Of a stretch of DNA of 64,000 nucleotides, positions 19,616-28,650 are shown in pieces. The stretch is from Acidimicrobiales bacterium (GTDB lineage: Bacteria; Actinomycetota; Acidimicrobiia; Acidimicrobiales; Palsa-688), in assembly GCA_036378675.1 (NCBI GenBank), contig DASUWA010000001.1:1-64000 (forward strand). The letters run 5' to 3'. The first letter of the stretch is position 1. Every line of letters starts with the position of its first letter. Under the pieces are notes generated by a model. That model had not been told where the DNA came from, did no database searches, and saw only the letters and a list, made by a program, of their open reading frames with translations. The position numbers and the translations under genes are program-made.

Positions 19616-21280
19616 TTGGCGAAGCACATCTTCGTCACGGGCGGCGTGGCAAGTTCGTTGGGCAAGGGGCTGACCGCGTCGTCTCTTGGGCGGCTTCTCA
19701 AGAGCCGGGGCCTGCGGGTCACCATGCAGAAGTTGGACCCTTACATCAATGTCGATCCGGGGACCATGAACCCCTTCGAGCACGGGGAAGTGTTCGTCAC
19801 CGAAGACGGCGGCGAGACTGACCTTGATCTCGGTCATTACGAGCGATTCGTCGACGAGAACCTTCACCGGGACTCGAACGCGACGACCGGCTCGATCTAC
19901 CAATCGGTGATCGCCAAGGAGCGCCGAGGGGACTTCCTCGGCAAGACGGTCCAGGTAATTCCCCACATCACCGATGAGATCAAGGACCGGATCAAGAGGC
20001 TGGCGACGGACCAGGTGGACGTCGTGATCACCGAGATCGGCGGAACGGTAGGCGACATCGAAATTCTGCCGTTCCTCGAGGCGATCCGTCAGTTCCGCAA
20101 GGACGTCGGCCGGGACAACGTCTGCTACATGCACGTCACACTCGTGCCATATCTCGGCCCGTCAGGAGAGCAGAAGACCAAACCGACCCAGCACTCCGTC
20201 ACCGAGCTCCGGAGCCGAGGAATCCAGCCCGACGTCATTATCTGCCGAAGCGACCGGAGCATCTCGGCGGGGCTCAAACGGAAGATTTCCTTACTGTGCG
20301 ACGTACCGGTCGAAGCCGTGGTGTCGTGCATCGACGCCCCCAACCTGTACGAGATCCCCCTGGCCCTGCACGAGGAAGGACTCGACGACTACGTCTGCAG
20401 GTTGTTGGGACTGGGATCGGGAGAACCGGGCACGAGTCATCCGCTGGATCTCGGCAAATGGGAAGCCCTGGTTTCGAGGGTCGAGGCCGCGACTCGTCCG
20501 GTGTGCATCGGGCTGATCGGTAAGTACGTCAACCTCCCCGACGCGTACCTGTCGGTAGTGGAAGCTCTGAAACACGGCGGATACGCCCACGGCGCGAGGA
20601 TCGATCTGCAGTGGATTCAGGCCGAGGAAGTCGAGGGCCTTCTTGCCGCCGGCCGATTGAAAGATCTGGACGGGATCGTGATCCCCGGCGGGTTCGGCGA
20701 GCGGGGGGTGGAGGGGAAGGTCGCGGCGGCGACGTACGCCCGGGAGAATTCGATCCCGTGCCTGGGGCTCTGCCTCGGTCTCCAAGTGATGGTGGTCGAG
20801 TTCGCCCGCAACGTCGCAGGGCTCGAGAACGCCAACTCCCGCGAGATCGACCCGTCCTCGCCTCACCTCGTGATCGACTTGATGGACGAGCAGCGAGACG
20901 TCGTCGACATGGGCGGAACCATGCGGCTGGGCCTATACGCAGCCAAGCTGCTCCCCGGCTCCATCGTGGCCCAGGCGTACGGGTCTGAGCTGGTCTACGA
21001 ACGTCACCGCCATCGGTTCGAGGTGAACCCCCGATACCGCGCCCGGCTCGAGGCCGCCGGTCTGGTCTGCTCCGGCAGCTCCCCGGACGACCGTCTGGTG
21101 GAGTTCATCGAGCTACCCGACCACCCGTTCTGGGTCGGCACCCAGGCTCACCCCGAGTTCAAGAGCCGTCCGGACAATCCTCACCCACTCTTCCGCGGTC
21201 TGGTTGCGGCTGCGCTGGACCGGGCCGACGGGCGCTCTCCGAGGCTGATCGGCATGCAGGACCTTGCCCCAGTCTCATGA
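19616..21280 (+). CDS. pyrG: CTP synthase
   Basis: The 554-aa enzyme aminates UTP to CTP using glutamine. The synthetase domain begins [18 protein letters not shown] and contains the UTP/CTP sites ([20 protein letters not shown]). The C-terminal glutamine amidotransferase domain (residues about 295-550) has the nucleophile in CLGLCLGLQ and the HPEF histidine. The start is TTG. The last 17 nt overlap the possible TTG start of the Nudix gene, and the stop codon lies in the first of three 15-bp tandem repeats. pyrG next to a Nudix gene is the mycobacterial order. Confidence 0.96.
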   Translation: MAKHIFVTGGVASSLGKGLTASSLGRLLKSRGLRVTMQKLDPYINVDPGTMNPFEHGEVFVTEDGGETDLDLGHYERFVDENLHRDSNATTGSIYQSVIAKERRGDFLGKTVQVIPHITDEIKDRIKRLATDQVDVVITEIGGTVGDIEILPFLEAIRQFRKDVGRDNVCYMHVTLVPYLGPSGEQKTKPTQHSVTELRSRGIQPDVIICRSDRSISAGLKRKISLLCDVPVEAVVSCIDAPNLYEIPLALHEEGLDDYVCRLLGLGSGEPGTSHPLDLGKWEALVSRVEAATRPVCIGLIGKYVNLPDAYLSVVEALKHGGYAHGARIDLQWIQAEEVEGLLAAGRLKDLDGIVIPGGFGERGVEGKVAAATYARENSIPCLGLCLGLQVMVVEFARNVAGLENANSREIDPSSPHLVIDLMDEQRDVVDMGGTMRLGLYAAKLLPGSIVAQAYGSELVYERHRHRFEVNPRYRARLEAAGLVCSGSSPDDRLVEFIELPDHPFWVGTQAHPEFKSRPDNPHPLFRGLVAAALDRADGRSPRLIGMQDLAPVS

Positions 21281-21890
21281 GGACCAGTCTCATGAGGACC
21301 AGTCTCGTGAGGGCCGGGCCCCTGGGGGCTTCCGAAAGGTAGGGGAGCAGGAGCTCTTCCGAGGATCGCTGATCCAGGTAGCAAACGCCACTTTCGAGGA
21401 CCCCGCGGGGCGGCGGTTCGAGAGGGACGTTGTTCACCACCCGGGAGCTGTGGTGGTCGTCCCGGTGACCGCGTCACGCACCATCGTCATGGTCCGCCAG
21501 TTCAGGGCTGCCATCGGGCAAGAGCTGCTCGAGCTTCCTGCCGGCAAGCGCGACGTCGACGGCGAGGACCCCGAAACGACCGCTGCCCGGGAGCTCGCTG
21601 AGGAGGTCGGCAAGGAGGCCGCGAAGCTCGAACTGCTCGCCCGCTTCTACAACTCGCCCGGCTTTACCGACGAGCTGAGCTGGCTCTACCTGGCCACCGA
21701 CCTGCAAGAAGTTCCTGACGCCCGACAGGGATTCGAGGAACAGCAGATGTCGGTAGAAGAGGTACCCCTCGATAGTGCACCAGAGTTGATAAGAAGCGGC
21801 AAGATAATGGATGCCAAGTCGATAATCGGACTTTCCCTCGCTGCAATCTCCCTCGGACGCTCGGCAATCGGAGTGCGACGCCAGGCCTAA
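21264..21890 (+). CDS. Nudix hydrolase, ADP-ribose pyrophosphatase type
   Basis: The 208-aa protein has a Nudix box [26 protein letters not shown] that carries a slightly long loop, normal for ADP-sugar pyrophosphatases. It probably hydrolyses ADP-ribose or a related nucleotide sugar. The N-terminus [14 protein letters not shown] is encoded by a 15-bp tandem repeat that crosses the pyrG stop. TTG 21264 is the only canonical start before the domain in this frame, and no Shine-Dalgarno is obvious, so translation may couple to pyrG termination. The conserved part starts around residue 22. Confidence 0.85.
   Translation: MPQSHEDQSHEDQSREGRAPGGFRKVGEQELFRGSLIQVANATFEDPAGRRFERDVVHHPGAVVVVPVTASRTIVMVRQFRAAIGQELLELPAGKRDVDGEDPETTAARELAEEVGKEAAKLELLARFYNSPGFTDELSWLYLATDLQEVPDARQGFEEQQMSVEEVPLDSAPELIRSGKIMDAKSIIGLSLAAISLGRSAIGVRRQA
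21269..21313 (+). repeat. Three tandem 15-bp repeats across the pyrG/Nudix junction
   Basis: CCAGTCTCATGAGGA occurs at 21269-21283 and 21284-21298, with a two-mismatch third copy at 21299-21313. The pyrG TGA is inside copy 1; in the Nudix frame each copy adds five residues. Confidence 0.9.
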
Positions 21891-21906
21891 TCGGCGTCGG
21901 CGTGGT

Positions 21907-21912
21907 TACACT
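21907..21912 (+). promoter_or_regulatory. -10 element TACACT for the DksA/TraR-type gene
   Basis: TACACT ends 7 nt before ATG 21920, favouring that start over GTG 21902, which lies upstream of the hexamer. Confidence 0.6.
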
Positions 21913-21919
21913 CAGATGG

Positions 21920-22267
21920 ATGGCAGCTGAAGCGACGACTCAGGAACTGCGGGAGGCGCTCGAGTCCGAGCGCGACTCGCTGCGCCGCCAGCTCGCCGAG
22001 CTCGGCCACGGCACCAAGGGACTCGACTACGACCCGAACTTCGCCGATTCGAGCCAGGTGACTGCGGAACGAGGGGAGAACGAGGCCCTGGTCACCAAGC
22101 TCGTCGAGACGCTCAACGAGGTCGAGCACGCCCTCCAGAAGATCGACGGAGGGAATTACGGCGTGTGCGAAAGCTGTGGGCGGGAGATCGCTCCAGCTCG
22201 CCTCGAGGCGAAACCCGAAGCCCGCCTGTGCATCGACTGCGCCGCGGCCGCCTCCTCCCGTCGCTAA
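21920..22267 (+). CDS. DksA/TraR-type C4 zinc finger protein
   Basis: The 115-aa protein has an N-terminal helical hairpin (residues about 5-75, with ALESERDSLRRQLAEL) and a C-terminal four-cysteine finger CESC...CIDC (residues about 85-108). This is the DksA/TraR/YbiI plan. DksA proteins enter the RNA polymerase secondary channel; small actinobacterial members are little studied. The coiled-coil tip acidic pair of true DksA (DxxDxA) is not present in clear form, although LDYDPNFADSS is in the right region. ATG 21920 is chosen from the promoter. Confidence 0.85.
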   Translation: MAAEATTQELREALESERDSLRRQLAELGHGTKGLDYDPNFADSSQVTAERGENEALVTKLVETLNEVEHALQKIDGGNYGVCESCGREIAPARLEAKPEARLCIDCAAAASSRR

Positions 22268-22294
22268 GCACCCATTTCGGCTGACCCTCGGATA

Positions 22295-22864
22295 TTGACC
22301 CCGTCGAAGCAGTCGTCCCGTGAGCAGGAGATCGGCAGCTGGGGACACTTAGCGCGCCGTTTTCTGTTCTCGCTGTGGCCTGCGGGGCCTGGCGTGGCTG
22401 GCGAGGCCTGGGCGCGCCAGTGGTTGCGGTCCGGCGAGATCGACGTTTGGAAGGCGATGAGCGGACCGGACCGTCGGCACGGATTGGGCGTGGCCCGGCG
22501 GGTTGCGGAGGCCCTGGGCAACTCCGACGGGGCGGGGGTGCCGCGGAGCGCTCTCGCGGCTGCCCTTCTTCACGACTGCGGCAAGGCCGGCTCCGGCCTG
22601 GGAGTGCTGGGTCGCACCTCGGCCACCGTTCTCGCTGTTGCGCTCGGCCGGAGGAGGCTTGCCGCGTGGAGCGAAACCCGGGCCGGGTGGGCCGCGAAGG
22701 CTGGTAGTTACGCGAACCACGACGACATCGGCGCCGACATTCTCGCCGCGGCGGGCAGCGACCCAGTGGTTGTCGCTTGGGCTCGGGAGCACCACAGACT
22801 CCCGTCGGAATGGTCCGTCGATCCAGCTCTGGCAGCGGTCCTGAAAGCCGCAGACGACGACTGA
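22295..22864 (+). CDS. HD-domain protein, possible phosphohydrolase
   Basis: The 189-aa protein contains HD-superfamily metal ligands: DRRHGLGVA (first His), LLHDCGK (the HD pair), YANHDDIGADIL and WAREHH. HD proteins are metal-dependent phosphohydrolases acting on nucleotides or cyclic dinucleotides; the substrate is unknown here. The start is uncertain: TTG 22295 gives the longest form, and GTG 22394 still keeps all HD residues. It is convergent with trpS, separated by 35 nt that contain a repeated CCGCTGATCTA. Confidence 0.75.
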   Translation: MTPSKQSSREQEIGSWGHLARRFLFSLWPAGPGVAGEAWARQWLRSGEIDVWKAMSGPDRRHGLGVARRVAEALGNSDGAGVPRSALAAALLHDCGKAGSGLGVLGRTSATVLAVALGRRRLAAWSETRAGWAAKAGSYANHDDIGADILAAAGSDPVVVAWAREHHRLPSEWSVDPALAAVLKAADDD

Positions 22865-22899
22865 CGTACCGCTGATCTAGGGAGATCTAGACCGCTGAT

Positions 22900-23925
22900 C
22901 TAAACGACTGTTGCTGCCCGGCTAACCGGAGCGAGCAGGCCAACAGCGTCGAAGGCGCGGGCGAGCGTCTTCCGGGCGTACTCGTCAGCCTTTGATGCAC
23001 CGGCTTGCAGGATGTCGCCGACGGTCGCAGGGTCTGCAGCCCAGCCGCGGTAAGCCTCCTGGATCGGCAGAACCACCTCCAGAACAGCCTTGGCGACGTC
23101 AGCCTTGAGGGGACCGTACCGGCTGTAGTCCTCTGCGACTTCCTGGGGAGAGCGGCCCTGGATAGTGGCGAGCAGTTCGAGGAGGTTCGAAACCCCCGGC
23201 TTTGTCTCAGGGTCGTACCGAACAGAACCGGGGCCGTCCTCGGCGTCTGTGACCGCCCGTTTGATCTTCCGCTCGATCTCCTTGAGATCGTCGAAGAGGC
23301 CGATCGTGCCTTGGGGACTGCTTTCGGACTTGGACATCTTCCGGGTCGGGTTCTGCAGGTCCATGATCCGGGCGCCCCGGCCGGGAGGCGGGATGGACGC
23401 CTCGGGGACGACGAACGTGTTTCCGTACCTGGTGTTGAAGCGTTGCGCCAGGTTTCGGGTCAGTTCGAGATGCTGCCGCTGGTCGTCGCCGACCGGGACC
23501 AGATTCGTGTCGTAGAGAAGGATGTCCGACGCCATCAGCGCCGGGTAGGTGAACAGGCCGGCCCGGGCGGCCTCTTCGCCGCCTTTCGCCGACTTGTCCT
23601 TGAACTGGGTCATCCGGCGGAGCTCCCCGAAGCTGGCAGTGCACTCGAGCACCCAGGCCAGCTGGGTGTGGGCCGGCACGTGGCTCTGCACGAACAGCGT
23701 GCACACGTCGGGGTCGAGCCCGGCCGCAAGAAGAAGCGTGGCCATGGTGAGGGTTGCCTTCCGCAGCTCCGCTGGATCGCCCGGCACCGTGAGCGCGTGG
23801 AGGTCGACGACGCAATAGAAGCAGTCGCCCTGGCGCTGGTCCTCCACCCACCAGCGAACTGCCCCGAGGAGGTTCCCGAGGTGGGGGTCACCGGTCGGCT
23901 GGATGCCGGAGAAGACTCTTGCCAT
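22900..23925 (-). CDS. trpS: Tryptophanyl-tRNA synthetase
   Basis: The 341-aa class I synthetase charges tRNA-Trp. It has the HIGH-like motif in GIQPTGDPHLGNLLGA (residues about 7-22), the tryptophan-binding DLHALT segment and KMSKS in NPTRKMSKSESSPQG (near residue 195). Length is normal for bacterial TrpRS. ATG 23925 is supported by a TACCAT hexamer ending 6 nt upstream. It is divergent from scpA across only 50 bp. Confidence 0.96.
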   Translation of the reverse strand: MARVFSGIQPTGDPHLGNLLGAVRWWVEDQRQGDCFYCVVDLHALTVPGDPAELRKATLTMATLLLAAGLDPDVCTLFVQSHVPAHTQLAWVLECTASFGELRRMTQFKDKSAKGGEEAARAGLFTYPALMASDILLYDTNLVPVGDDQRQHLELTRNLAQRFNTRYGNTFVVPEASIPPPGRGARIMDLQNPTRKMSKSESSPQGTIGLFDDLKEIERKIKRAVTDAEDGPGSVRYDPETKPGVSNLLELLATIQGRSPQEVAEDYSRYGPLKADVAKAVLEVVLPIQEAYRGWAADPATVGDILQAGASKADEYARKTLARAFDAVGLLAPVSRAATVV

Positions 23926-23931
23926 CGACCC

Positions 23932-23937
23932 ATGGTA
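23932..23937 (-). promoter_or_regulatory. -10 element TACCAT for trpS
   Basis: On the minus strand TACCAT ends 6 nt before ATG 23925; leaderless layout, back to back with the scpA promoter. Confidence 0.6.
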
Positions 23938-23963
23938 TGCCCGGGTGCTGATGCCGACCCCGG

Positions 23964-23969
23964 TAATGT
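23964..23969 (+). promoter_or_regulatory. -10 element TAATGT for scpA
   Basis: TAATGT ends 6 nt before GTG 23976. The spacer is TGGGGG. Confidence 0.6.
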
Positions 23970-23975
23970 TGGGGG

Positions 23976-24761
23976 GTGCCCTACACGGTGAGCACGCCCG
24001 TTTTCGAGGGTCCTTTCGACCTGTTGCTCCACCTGATCACGCGCGAACAGGTGGATCTTTGGGAGGTTTCGCTCTCGGACATAGTCGACGGGTACGTCTC
24101 GACCTTGGAGGAGATGCAGGCCGGGCTTGACCTCGAGGTCGCTACGGAGTTCCTTCTCATCGCGGCGGTGCTGCTGGAGCTGAAAGCACGCCGTCTTCTG
24201 CCCGGCACGGATGACGTGGATCTCGAGGAGGAGCTGGCGCTCTGGGAAGAGCGCGATCTGCTGATCGCCCGGCTCCTCGAGTGCAAGACGTTCAAAGACG
24301 CCGCTATCGCAATGGGCCGGTTGATGGACAACGCCGGGCGCTCATGGGCCCGCTCGGCAGGCCTCGAGGAGCGCTACGCCGATCTGGCTCCGGACCTTCT
24401 GGCCGGTGTCAACCCTCTGCGCCTGGCGGAGAGCATGCAGCGGATGATGGAACCCAAGCCGGTTGCCCGGGTCCTGCTAGAGCACGTCGCGCCGGTGAGG
24501 GCAAGCGTCCGGGATGCGGTCGAAGAGCTGGTCGAAGAGTTGCCGCGGGCGGGCAAGATCACCTTCGCCCGGCTGACTTCAGGCCTGGTTGAGCGCCTCG
24601 AGGTGATAGTCCGCTTTCTCGCACTCTTGGAGATGTTCAAGCAGGGCCTCGTGGACCTTGATCAGGCCACGTCATTCGGCGAGCTCACCGTCACCTGGCT
24701 CGGCGTTGCACCGGGCGCCTCGGAGCCAGTGATGGATCTCGTCGAGGAATACCAGGGTTGA
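23976..24761 (+). CDS. scpA: Segregation and condensation protein A
   Basis: ScpA is the kleisin that joins SMC heads in the bacterial condensin. The 261-aa protein begins with the family hallmark VFEGPFDLLLHLITREQVDLWEVSLSDI and ends with a winged-helix-like domain (VIVRFLALLEMFKQGLVDL). It is followed at 25 nt by scpB, its usual partner. The GTG start is supported by the -10 element 6 nt upstream. Confidence 0.95.
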   Translation: MPYTVSTPVFEGPFDLLLHLITREQVDLWEVSLSDIVDGYVSTLEEMQAGLDLEVATEFLLIAAVLLELKARRLLPGTDDVDLEEELALWEERDLLIARLLECKTFKDAAIAMGRLMDNAGRSWARSAGLEERYADLAPDLLAGVNPLRLAESMQRMMEPKPVARVLLEHVAPVRASVRDAVEELVEELPRAGKITFARLTSGLVERLEVIVRFLALLEMFKQGLVDLDQATSFGELTVTWLGVAPGASEPVMDLVEEYQG

Positions 24762-24786
24762 CCGACCGAGCAGGCTTTACCGGCTG

Positions 24787-25476
24787 ATGGCATCAGAAGC
24801 GCGCCGCGCGATCGAAGCGATAGTCATGGTCGCCGGCGAGCCAGTCGACCCACAGATGCTCGCTCAGCTACTCGAGGTCTCAGTGTCGGGCGTCGAGCAA
24901 ATGTGCGCAGAGTTGGCGGAAGTTTACGAATCCGAGGATCGAGGCTTTCAACTGGTTCGGGTTGCTGGCGGATACCGATTCCAGAGCCACCCAGATCTCG
25001 CTCCGTACGTCGAGCGATACGTTCTCGATGGACAGAGCGCGCGCCTTTCGGCTGCCGCAATGGAAACCCTGGCGATAGTGGCTTACAAGCAGCCGGTGTC
25101 GCGCGCGCAGATCGGTGCGATCCGCGGAGTCAACGCGGACGGCGTCATCCGGACTCTGCAAACACGCGGTTACATAACGGAGATCGGACGCGATCCTGGA
25201 CCGGGTCAAGCGGTGCTCTACGGGACGACGACCCTTTTTCTCGAGAAGCTGGGCCTCGATCGTTTAGAGGATCTGCCGCCACTCGCTGAATTCGTCCCCG
25301 GCCCAGAGATCATGGATGCGCTCGAAAGCAGCCTGCGAGCCGACCGAAACCGCGCTTCCGATCAGTCTTCCCAGCAGGTTGTCGTCGGCACCACCACCGT
25401 GGACGACGTCGACGACGACGAAACCTTCGATCGGGCGGTCGAGGACAACGAAGGGGATTCCGGCGAACCCTCCTGA
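24787..25476 (+). CDS. scpB: Segregation and condensation protein B
   Basis: ScpB dimerises and binds ScpA in the SMC complex. Two winged-helix domains are present: ARRAIEAIVMVAGEPVDPQ at the start and METLAIVAYKQPVSRAQIGAIRGVN (residues about 91-115). The last 45 residues are an acidic, Asp/Glu-rich tail not needed for the fold. The downstream pseudouridine synthase frame overlaps this tail, so the tail DNA may be coding in two frames over part of its length. Confidence 0.94.
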   Translation: MASEARRAIEAIVMVAGEPVDPQMLAQLLEVSVSGVEQMCAELAEVYESEDRGFQLVRVAGGYRFQSHPDLAPYVERYVLDGQSARLSAAAMETLAIVAYKQPVSRAQIGAIRGVNADGVIRTLQTRGYITEIGRDPGPGQAVLYGTTTLFLEKLGLDRLEDLPPLAEFVPGPEIMDALESSLRADRNRASDQSSQQVVVGTTTVDDVDDDETFDRAVEDNEGDSGEPS

Positions 25477-26230
25477 GACCGTTCCGGAGGGCGAGCGACT
25501 CCAGAAGGTGCTGGCCAGGGCGGGGATTGCCAGCAGAAGAGCCTCGGAGGAACTCATCTCCGCAGGCCGAGTCTCCGTCAACGGAGAGACCGCCCGCCTC
25601 GGCCGGCGCGTCGATCCCGAGCACGACCGGGTGGCGGTCGACGGGATACCCGTCGGGGTCCAGCCAGGCCTCGTCTACTACCTGCTGAACAAGCCGAGAG
25701 GCGTGGTTAGCACCGCAGCCGACCCCGACGGCAGGCCGACAGTCACGTCCCTCGTCCCGGGGGATCCGCGGGTCCATCCGGTCGGCCGGCTGGACGCCGA
25801 CAGCGAAGGGCTCCTGCTCCTCACCAATGACGGAGAGCTCACCCATCACCTCACCCATCCGCGTTTCGGGGTCGAGAAGGAATACCTGGTATCAGTGGCG
25901 GGACGACCGTCGGCCGGGACGCTTCGGACCCTGCGCCACGGCGTAAAGCTGGACGACGGCGTCACGGCTCCAGCGAAGATCAGCCAGGTGGAGCCCTCGT
26001 TGCTGCGGATCACCATCCACGAAGGCAAGAAGCGCCAGGTTCGCCGCATGTGCGAAGCCGTCGGGCACCCGGTCAACCGGCTCGTCCGAACCCGGATCGG
26101 TCCTCTTCGCGACCCCGGCCTGCCCCCGGGGACCTGGCGCGAACTGACCACCGCCGAGGTGCGAAATCTCGAAAGGGCCGCATCCGGTCCGCCGGCTCCC
26201 CGGTCGCGACCGTCGCGGCGCCCCGCCTGA
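25316..26230 (+). CDS. Pseudouridine synthase of the RsuA/RluB family, start uncertain
   Basis: The protein isomerises uridine in rRNA. An S4 domain (GERLQKVLARAGIASRRASEELI) precedes the catalytic domain with VGRLDADSEGLLLLTNDGEL (catalytic Asp in GRLD) and the KKRQVRRMCEAVGHPV block. Homology begins around nt 25485. The only canonical in-frame starts before it are ATG 25316 and TTG 25379, both deep inside scpB; the residues they add look like out-of-frame translation. A non-canonical start such as ATT 25460, which follows GAAGGGG directly, is possible. The scpA-scpB-rluB order is as in mycobacteria. Confidence 0.85.
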   Translation: MRSKAACEPTETALPISLPSRLSSAPPPWTTSTTTKPSIGRSRTTKGIPANPPETVPEGERLQKVLARAGIASRRASEELISAGRVSVNGETARLGRRVDPEHDRVAVDGIPVGVQPGLVYYLLNKPRGVVSTAADPDGRPTVTSLVPGDPRVHPVGRLDADSEGLLLLTNDGELTHHLTHPRFGVEKEYLVSVAGRPSAGTLRTLRHGVKLDDGVTAPAKISQVEPSLLRITIHEGKKRQVRRMCEAVGHPVNRLVRTRIGPLRDPGLPPGTWRELTTAEVRNLERAASGPPAPRSRPSRRPA

Positions 26231-26244
26231 CGCCGCCGCCCGCC

Positions 26245-26250
26245 TAGTCT
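26245..26250 (+). promoter_or_regulatory. -10 element TAGTCT upstream of tyrA
   Basis: TAGTCT ends 8 nt before GTG 26259, the start of a 7-codon open frame rather than of tyrA itself. Confidence 0.45.
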
Positions 26251-26258
26251 TTAACGCC

Positions 26259-26282
26259 GTGCCGAATCCAGCCCACCCGTAA
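26259..26282 (+). CDS. Possible 7-residue leader peptide upstream of tyrA
   Basis: GTG-CCG-AAT-CCA-GCC-CAC-CCG-TAA would encode MPNPAHP. It sits where a leaderless transcript from the TAGTCT element would begin, and ends 14 nt before the tyrA GTG. It has no Tyr or Phe run, so a classical attenuator is not indicated; three prolines could slow a ribosome. It may simply be chance. Confidence 0.25.
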   Translation: MPNPAHP

Positions 26283-26296
26283 AAAGTTCCCAACAA

Positions 26297-27376
26297 GTGC
26301 AGCGGATAGACCCCCAGCGGCAAAGGGCCCAGATCATCGGCACCGGACTCATCGGTGGCTCGATCGGGGCAGGGTTGCGCGCGCGTGGATGGCTGGTCAC
26401 CGGCTTCGATCTCGACGCCGCGCGTACCGAAAGGGCACTCGAGATCGGCGCAATCGACGCTTCCGGCCGGGATCCCGAGGCACTGATCACGTTCGTCGCC
26501 ACCCCAGCCGGATCGGCCGTCGACGCCGCGAAGGCGGCCCTCAACTCCGGGTTGGGAGTGGTGACCGACGTGGCCGGCGTGAAAGGACCCATCCTGGATC
26601 AGGTAGCCGACCCGCGTTTCGTGGGCGGCCACCCGATGGCGGGATCGGAGCAAGCGGGTGTCGACGGCTCGGACCCCGATATGTTCGAAGGCGCGACCTG
26701 GGTCTTGACGCCTACGACTCACACCGATCCAGTCGCCTATTCGACCGTCAGGTCCGTGGTGGCGACCCTCGGCGCCAACGTCGTCGAACTGCCAGCTTCG
26801 CGTCACGACGATCTGGTAGCGATGGTGTCCCACGTCCCCCACCTGACCGCAGCCACCCTCATGAACCTTGCCTCGGACGCGGCCCTCGAGCACTCCGCCC
26901 TCCTTCGCCTGGCCGCAGGCGGCTTCCGGGACATGACTCGCATCGCGGCGGGGGAACCCGGTATCTGGCCCGACGTGTGTGCCGAGAACAAAGAGGCGAT
27001 CCTCCACGTACTCGACCAGCTGATTTCGGCACTGGGGGATGTGCGCGAGGTCGTGGCCGGCGCGGAACGGGGCGTGCTCCTCAAAGTTCTCGAGCGCGCC
27101 CGCGAAGCTCGGGTCAACCTCCCGGCCGGAGTCCCCGCGGGTGGTGACACCGTCGAAGTCCGCGTTCCAGTGCCAGACAGACCGGGCGTACTCGCCGAGG
27201 TGACGACTCTTCTCGGCGAGATGGGCATCAACATCTATGACCTCGAGATCGCCCACAGCGCCGAAGGCGACCGCGGCGTACTCGTACTAGTCATCGACAG
27301 CACGGCCGCCGAAGCGACCCGATCGGCCCTTCACTTACGCGACTTCCGTTGCTCGGTTCGTCCTCTCGGATCGTGA
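26297..27376 (+). CDS. tyrA: Prephenate dehydrogenase with C-terminal ACT domain
   Basis: The 359-aa enzyme oxidatively decarboxylates prephenate on the way to tyrosine. The dinucleotide-binding motif is IIGTGLIGGSIGAGL at the start; GGHPMAGSEQAGV and a later SHVPHLTAA mark the catalytic domain. Residues about 285-355 form an ACT domain (VPVPDRPGVLAEVTTLLGEMGINI), which usually binds tyrosine as feedback inhibitor. The GTG 26297 start follows an in-frame TAA at 26252. The stop overlaps the aroA GTG (GTGA). Confidence 0.93.
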   Translation: MQRIDPQRQRAQIIGTGLIGGSIGAGLRARGWLVTGFDLDAARTERALEIGAIDASGRDPEALITFVATPAGSAVDAAKAALNSGLGVVTDVAGVKGPILDQVADPRFVGGHPMAGSEQAGVDGSDPDMFEGATWVLTPTTHTDPVAYSTVRSVVATLGANVVELPASRHDDLVAMVSHVPHLTAATLMNLASDAALEHSALLRLAAGGFRDMTRIAAGEPGIWPDVCAENKEAILHVLDQLISALGDVREVVAGAERGVLLKVLERAREARVNLPAGVPAGGDTVEVRVPVPDRPGVLAEVTTLLGEMGINIYDLEIAHSAEGDRGVLVLVIDSTAAEATRSALHLRDFRCSVRPLGS

Positions 27377-28650
27377 CCACGTACCTCTCCGAACGGGCCA
27401 AGAACGGTTTGAAGGGCCGCCTTCACGTGCCCGGCGACAAGTCGATTTCGCACCGCTGCCTGCTCCTAGCGGCAAAGGCCGACGGAACGTCCACCATTCG
27501 CGGGCTCTCCGAAGGGCATGACGTCGCTCACACGCTCGATGCCATTGAAGCCTTCGGTGCCGAGGTCGACCGGTTCGCCACGGGAGCTATTCGTGTCCGG
27601 GGCGGATCGCCCAGCGAACCACAGACCGTGATCGACGTCGGGAACTCTGGCACCGGCATCCGGCTGCTGTCAGGTTGGGCCGCCGGGGTCGACGGGGTCA
27701 CCGTGCTCGTCGGAGACAAGTCGATCGCTCGCCGGCCTATGGATCGGGTGGCTGAGCCATTGCGGCAGATGGGGGCCCGCATCGACGGCCGCGAAGGCGG
27801 GCGGTTTCCTCCGCTCGTCGTCCGCGGCGGTTCGCTGCATGGCATCGAGTACCGGGTGCCAGTTCCGAGCGCCCAGGTCAAGGGAGCGGTGCTCCTCGCC
27901 GGAATATCCGCTGACGGTGCTACGACAGTCCTGGAAGATGCCACCACAAGGATCCACACCGAAGAACTTCTCGCACAGTGCGGCGCCGACATCTCCGTGT
28001 CACCCGGGCGGGTCACAGTGCGCCGATCGGTTCTCTCACCGCTCGACATCGACGTGCCGGGGGATCCTTCTCAGGCGGCGTTCTGGATCGTCGCCGCGTG
28101 CGTCACCCCTGGCAGTGACCTGACGGTCGAGCGGGTGTACACCGGTGTCGCGCGAGCCGGTTTCCTCGAGGTCCTCCGTCGGATGGGAGCCGACATTCAA
28201 GTGACCGACGAGGACCCCGCCAACTCAACGTCGACGATCCGAGCGCGTTACTCACCGCTCACCTCGACCCGGGTAGACGGAACGGAAGTGCCTACTCTGA
28301 TTGACGAGATCCCTGTCCTTGCGGTGGCGGCCGCGTTGGCGGATGGCGAGACGGTTTTCGCGGACGCTTCCGAGCTGAAGGTGAAGGAGAGCGACAGGAT
28401 CGCGAGCACCGTTGCGGCCTTGTCGTCGATCGGGGGAACCGCCGAACCTCGTGACGACGGGCTGGTCGTCTGGGGCTCCGGTGGGAAGCCGCTCGCCGGC
28501 GGAGCCGTGGACGCCGCCGGAGACCACCGAATAGCCATGGCTATGGCCGTCGCCGGAATGGCCTCGGCGTCGCGGGTGTCGATCGAGGGTTGGGACTCGG
28601 TGATGACGAGCTATCCCGATTTCGAGCAGGACCAACGCAGATGCGCGTGA
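27373..28650 (+). CDS. aroA: 3-phosphoshikimate 1-carboxyvinyltransferase (EPSP synthase)
   Basis: The 425-aa enzyme makes EPSP in the shikimate pathway. Signature regions are PGDKSISHRCLLLAA near the start, GNSGTGIRLLSG, RRPMDRVAEPLRQMGA and KESDRIASTVAAL near the C-terminus. The NSGTG loop is the PEP-binding segment that is GNAGTA in glyphosate-sensitive enzymes. GTG 27373 in GTGA overlap with tyrA is chosen over an in-frame TTG 24 nt upstream. It overlaps cmk by 10 nt. Confidence 0.95.
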   Translation: MTTYLSERAKNGLKGRLHVPGDKSISHRCLLLAAKADGTSTIRGLSEGHDVAHTLDAIEAFGAEVDRFATGAIRVRGGSPSEPQTVIDVGNSGTGIRLLSGWAAGVDGVTVLVGDKSIARRPMDRVAEPLRQMGARIDGREGGRFPPLVVRGGSLHGIEYRVPVPSAQVKGAVLLAGISADGATTVLEDATTRIHTEELLAQCGADISVSPGRVTVRRSVLSPLDIDVPGDPSQAAFWIVAACVTPGSDLTVERVYTGVARAGFLEVLRRMGADIQVTDEDPANSTSTIRARYSPLTSTRVDGTEVPTLIDEIPVLAVAAALADGETVFADASELKVKESDRIASTVAALSSIGGTAEPRDDGLVVWGSGGKPLAGGAVDAAGDHRIAMAMAVAGMASASRVSIEGWDSVMTSYPDFEQDQRRCA

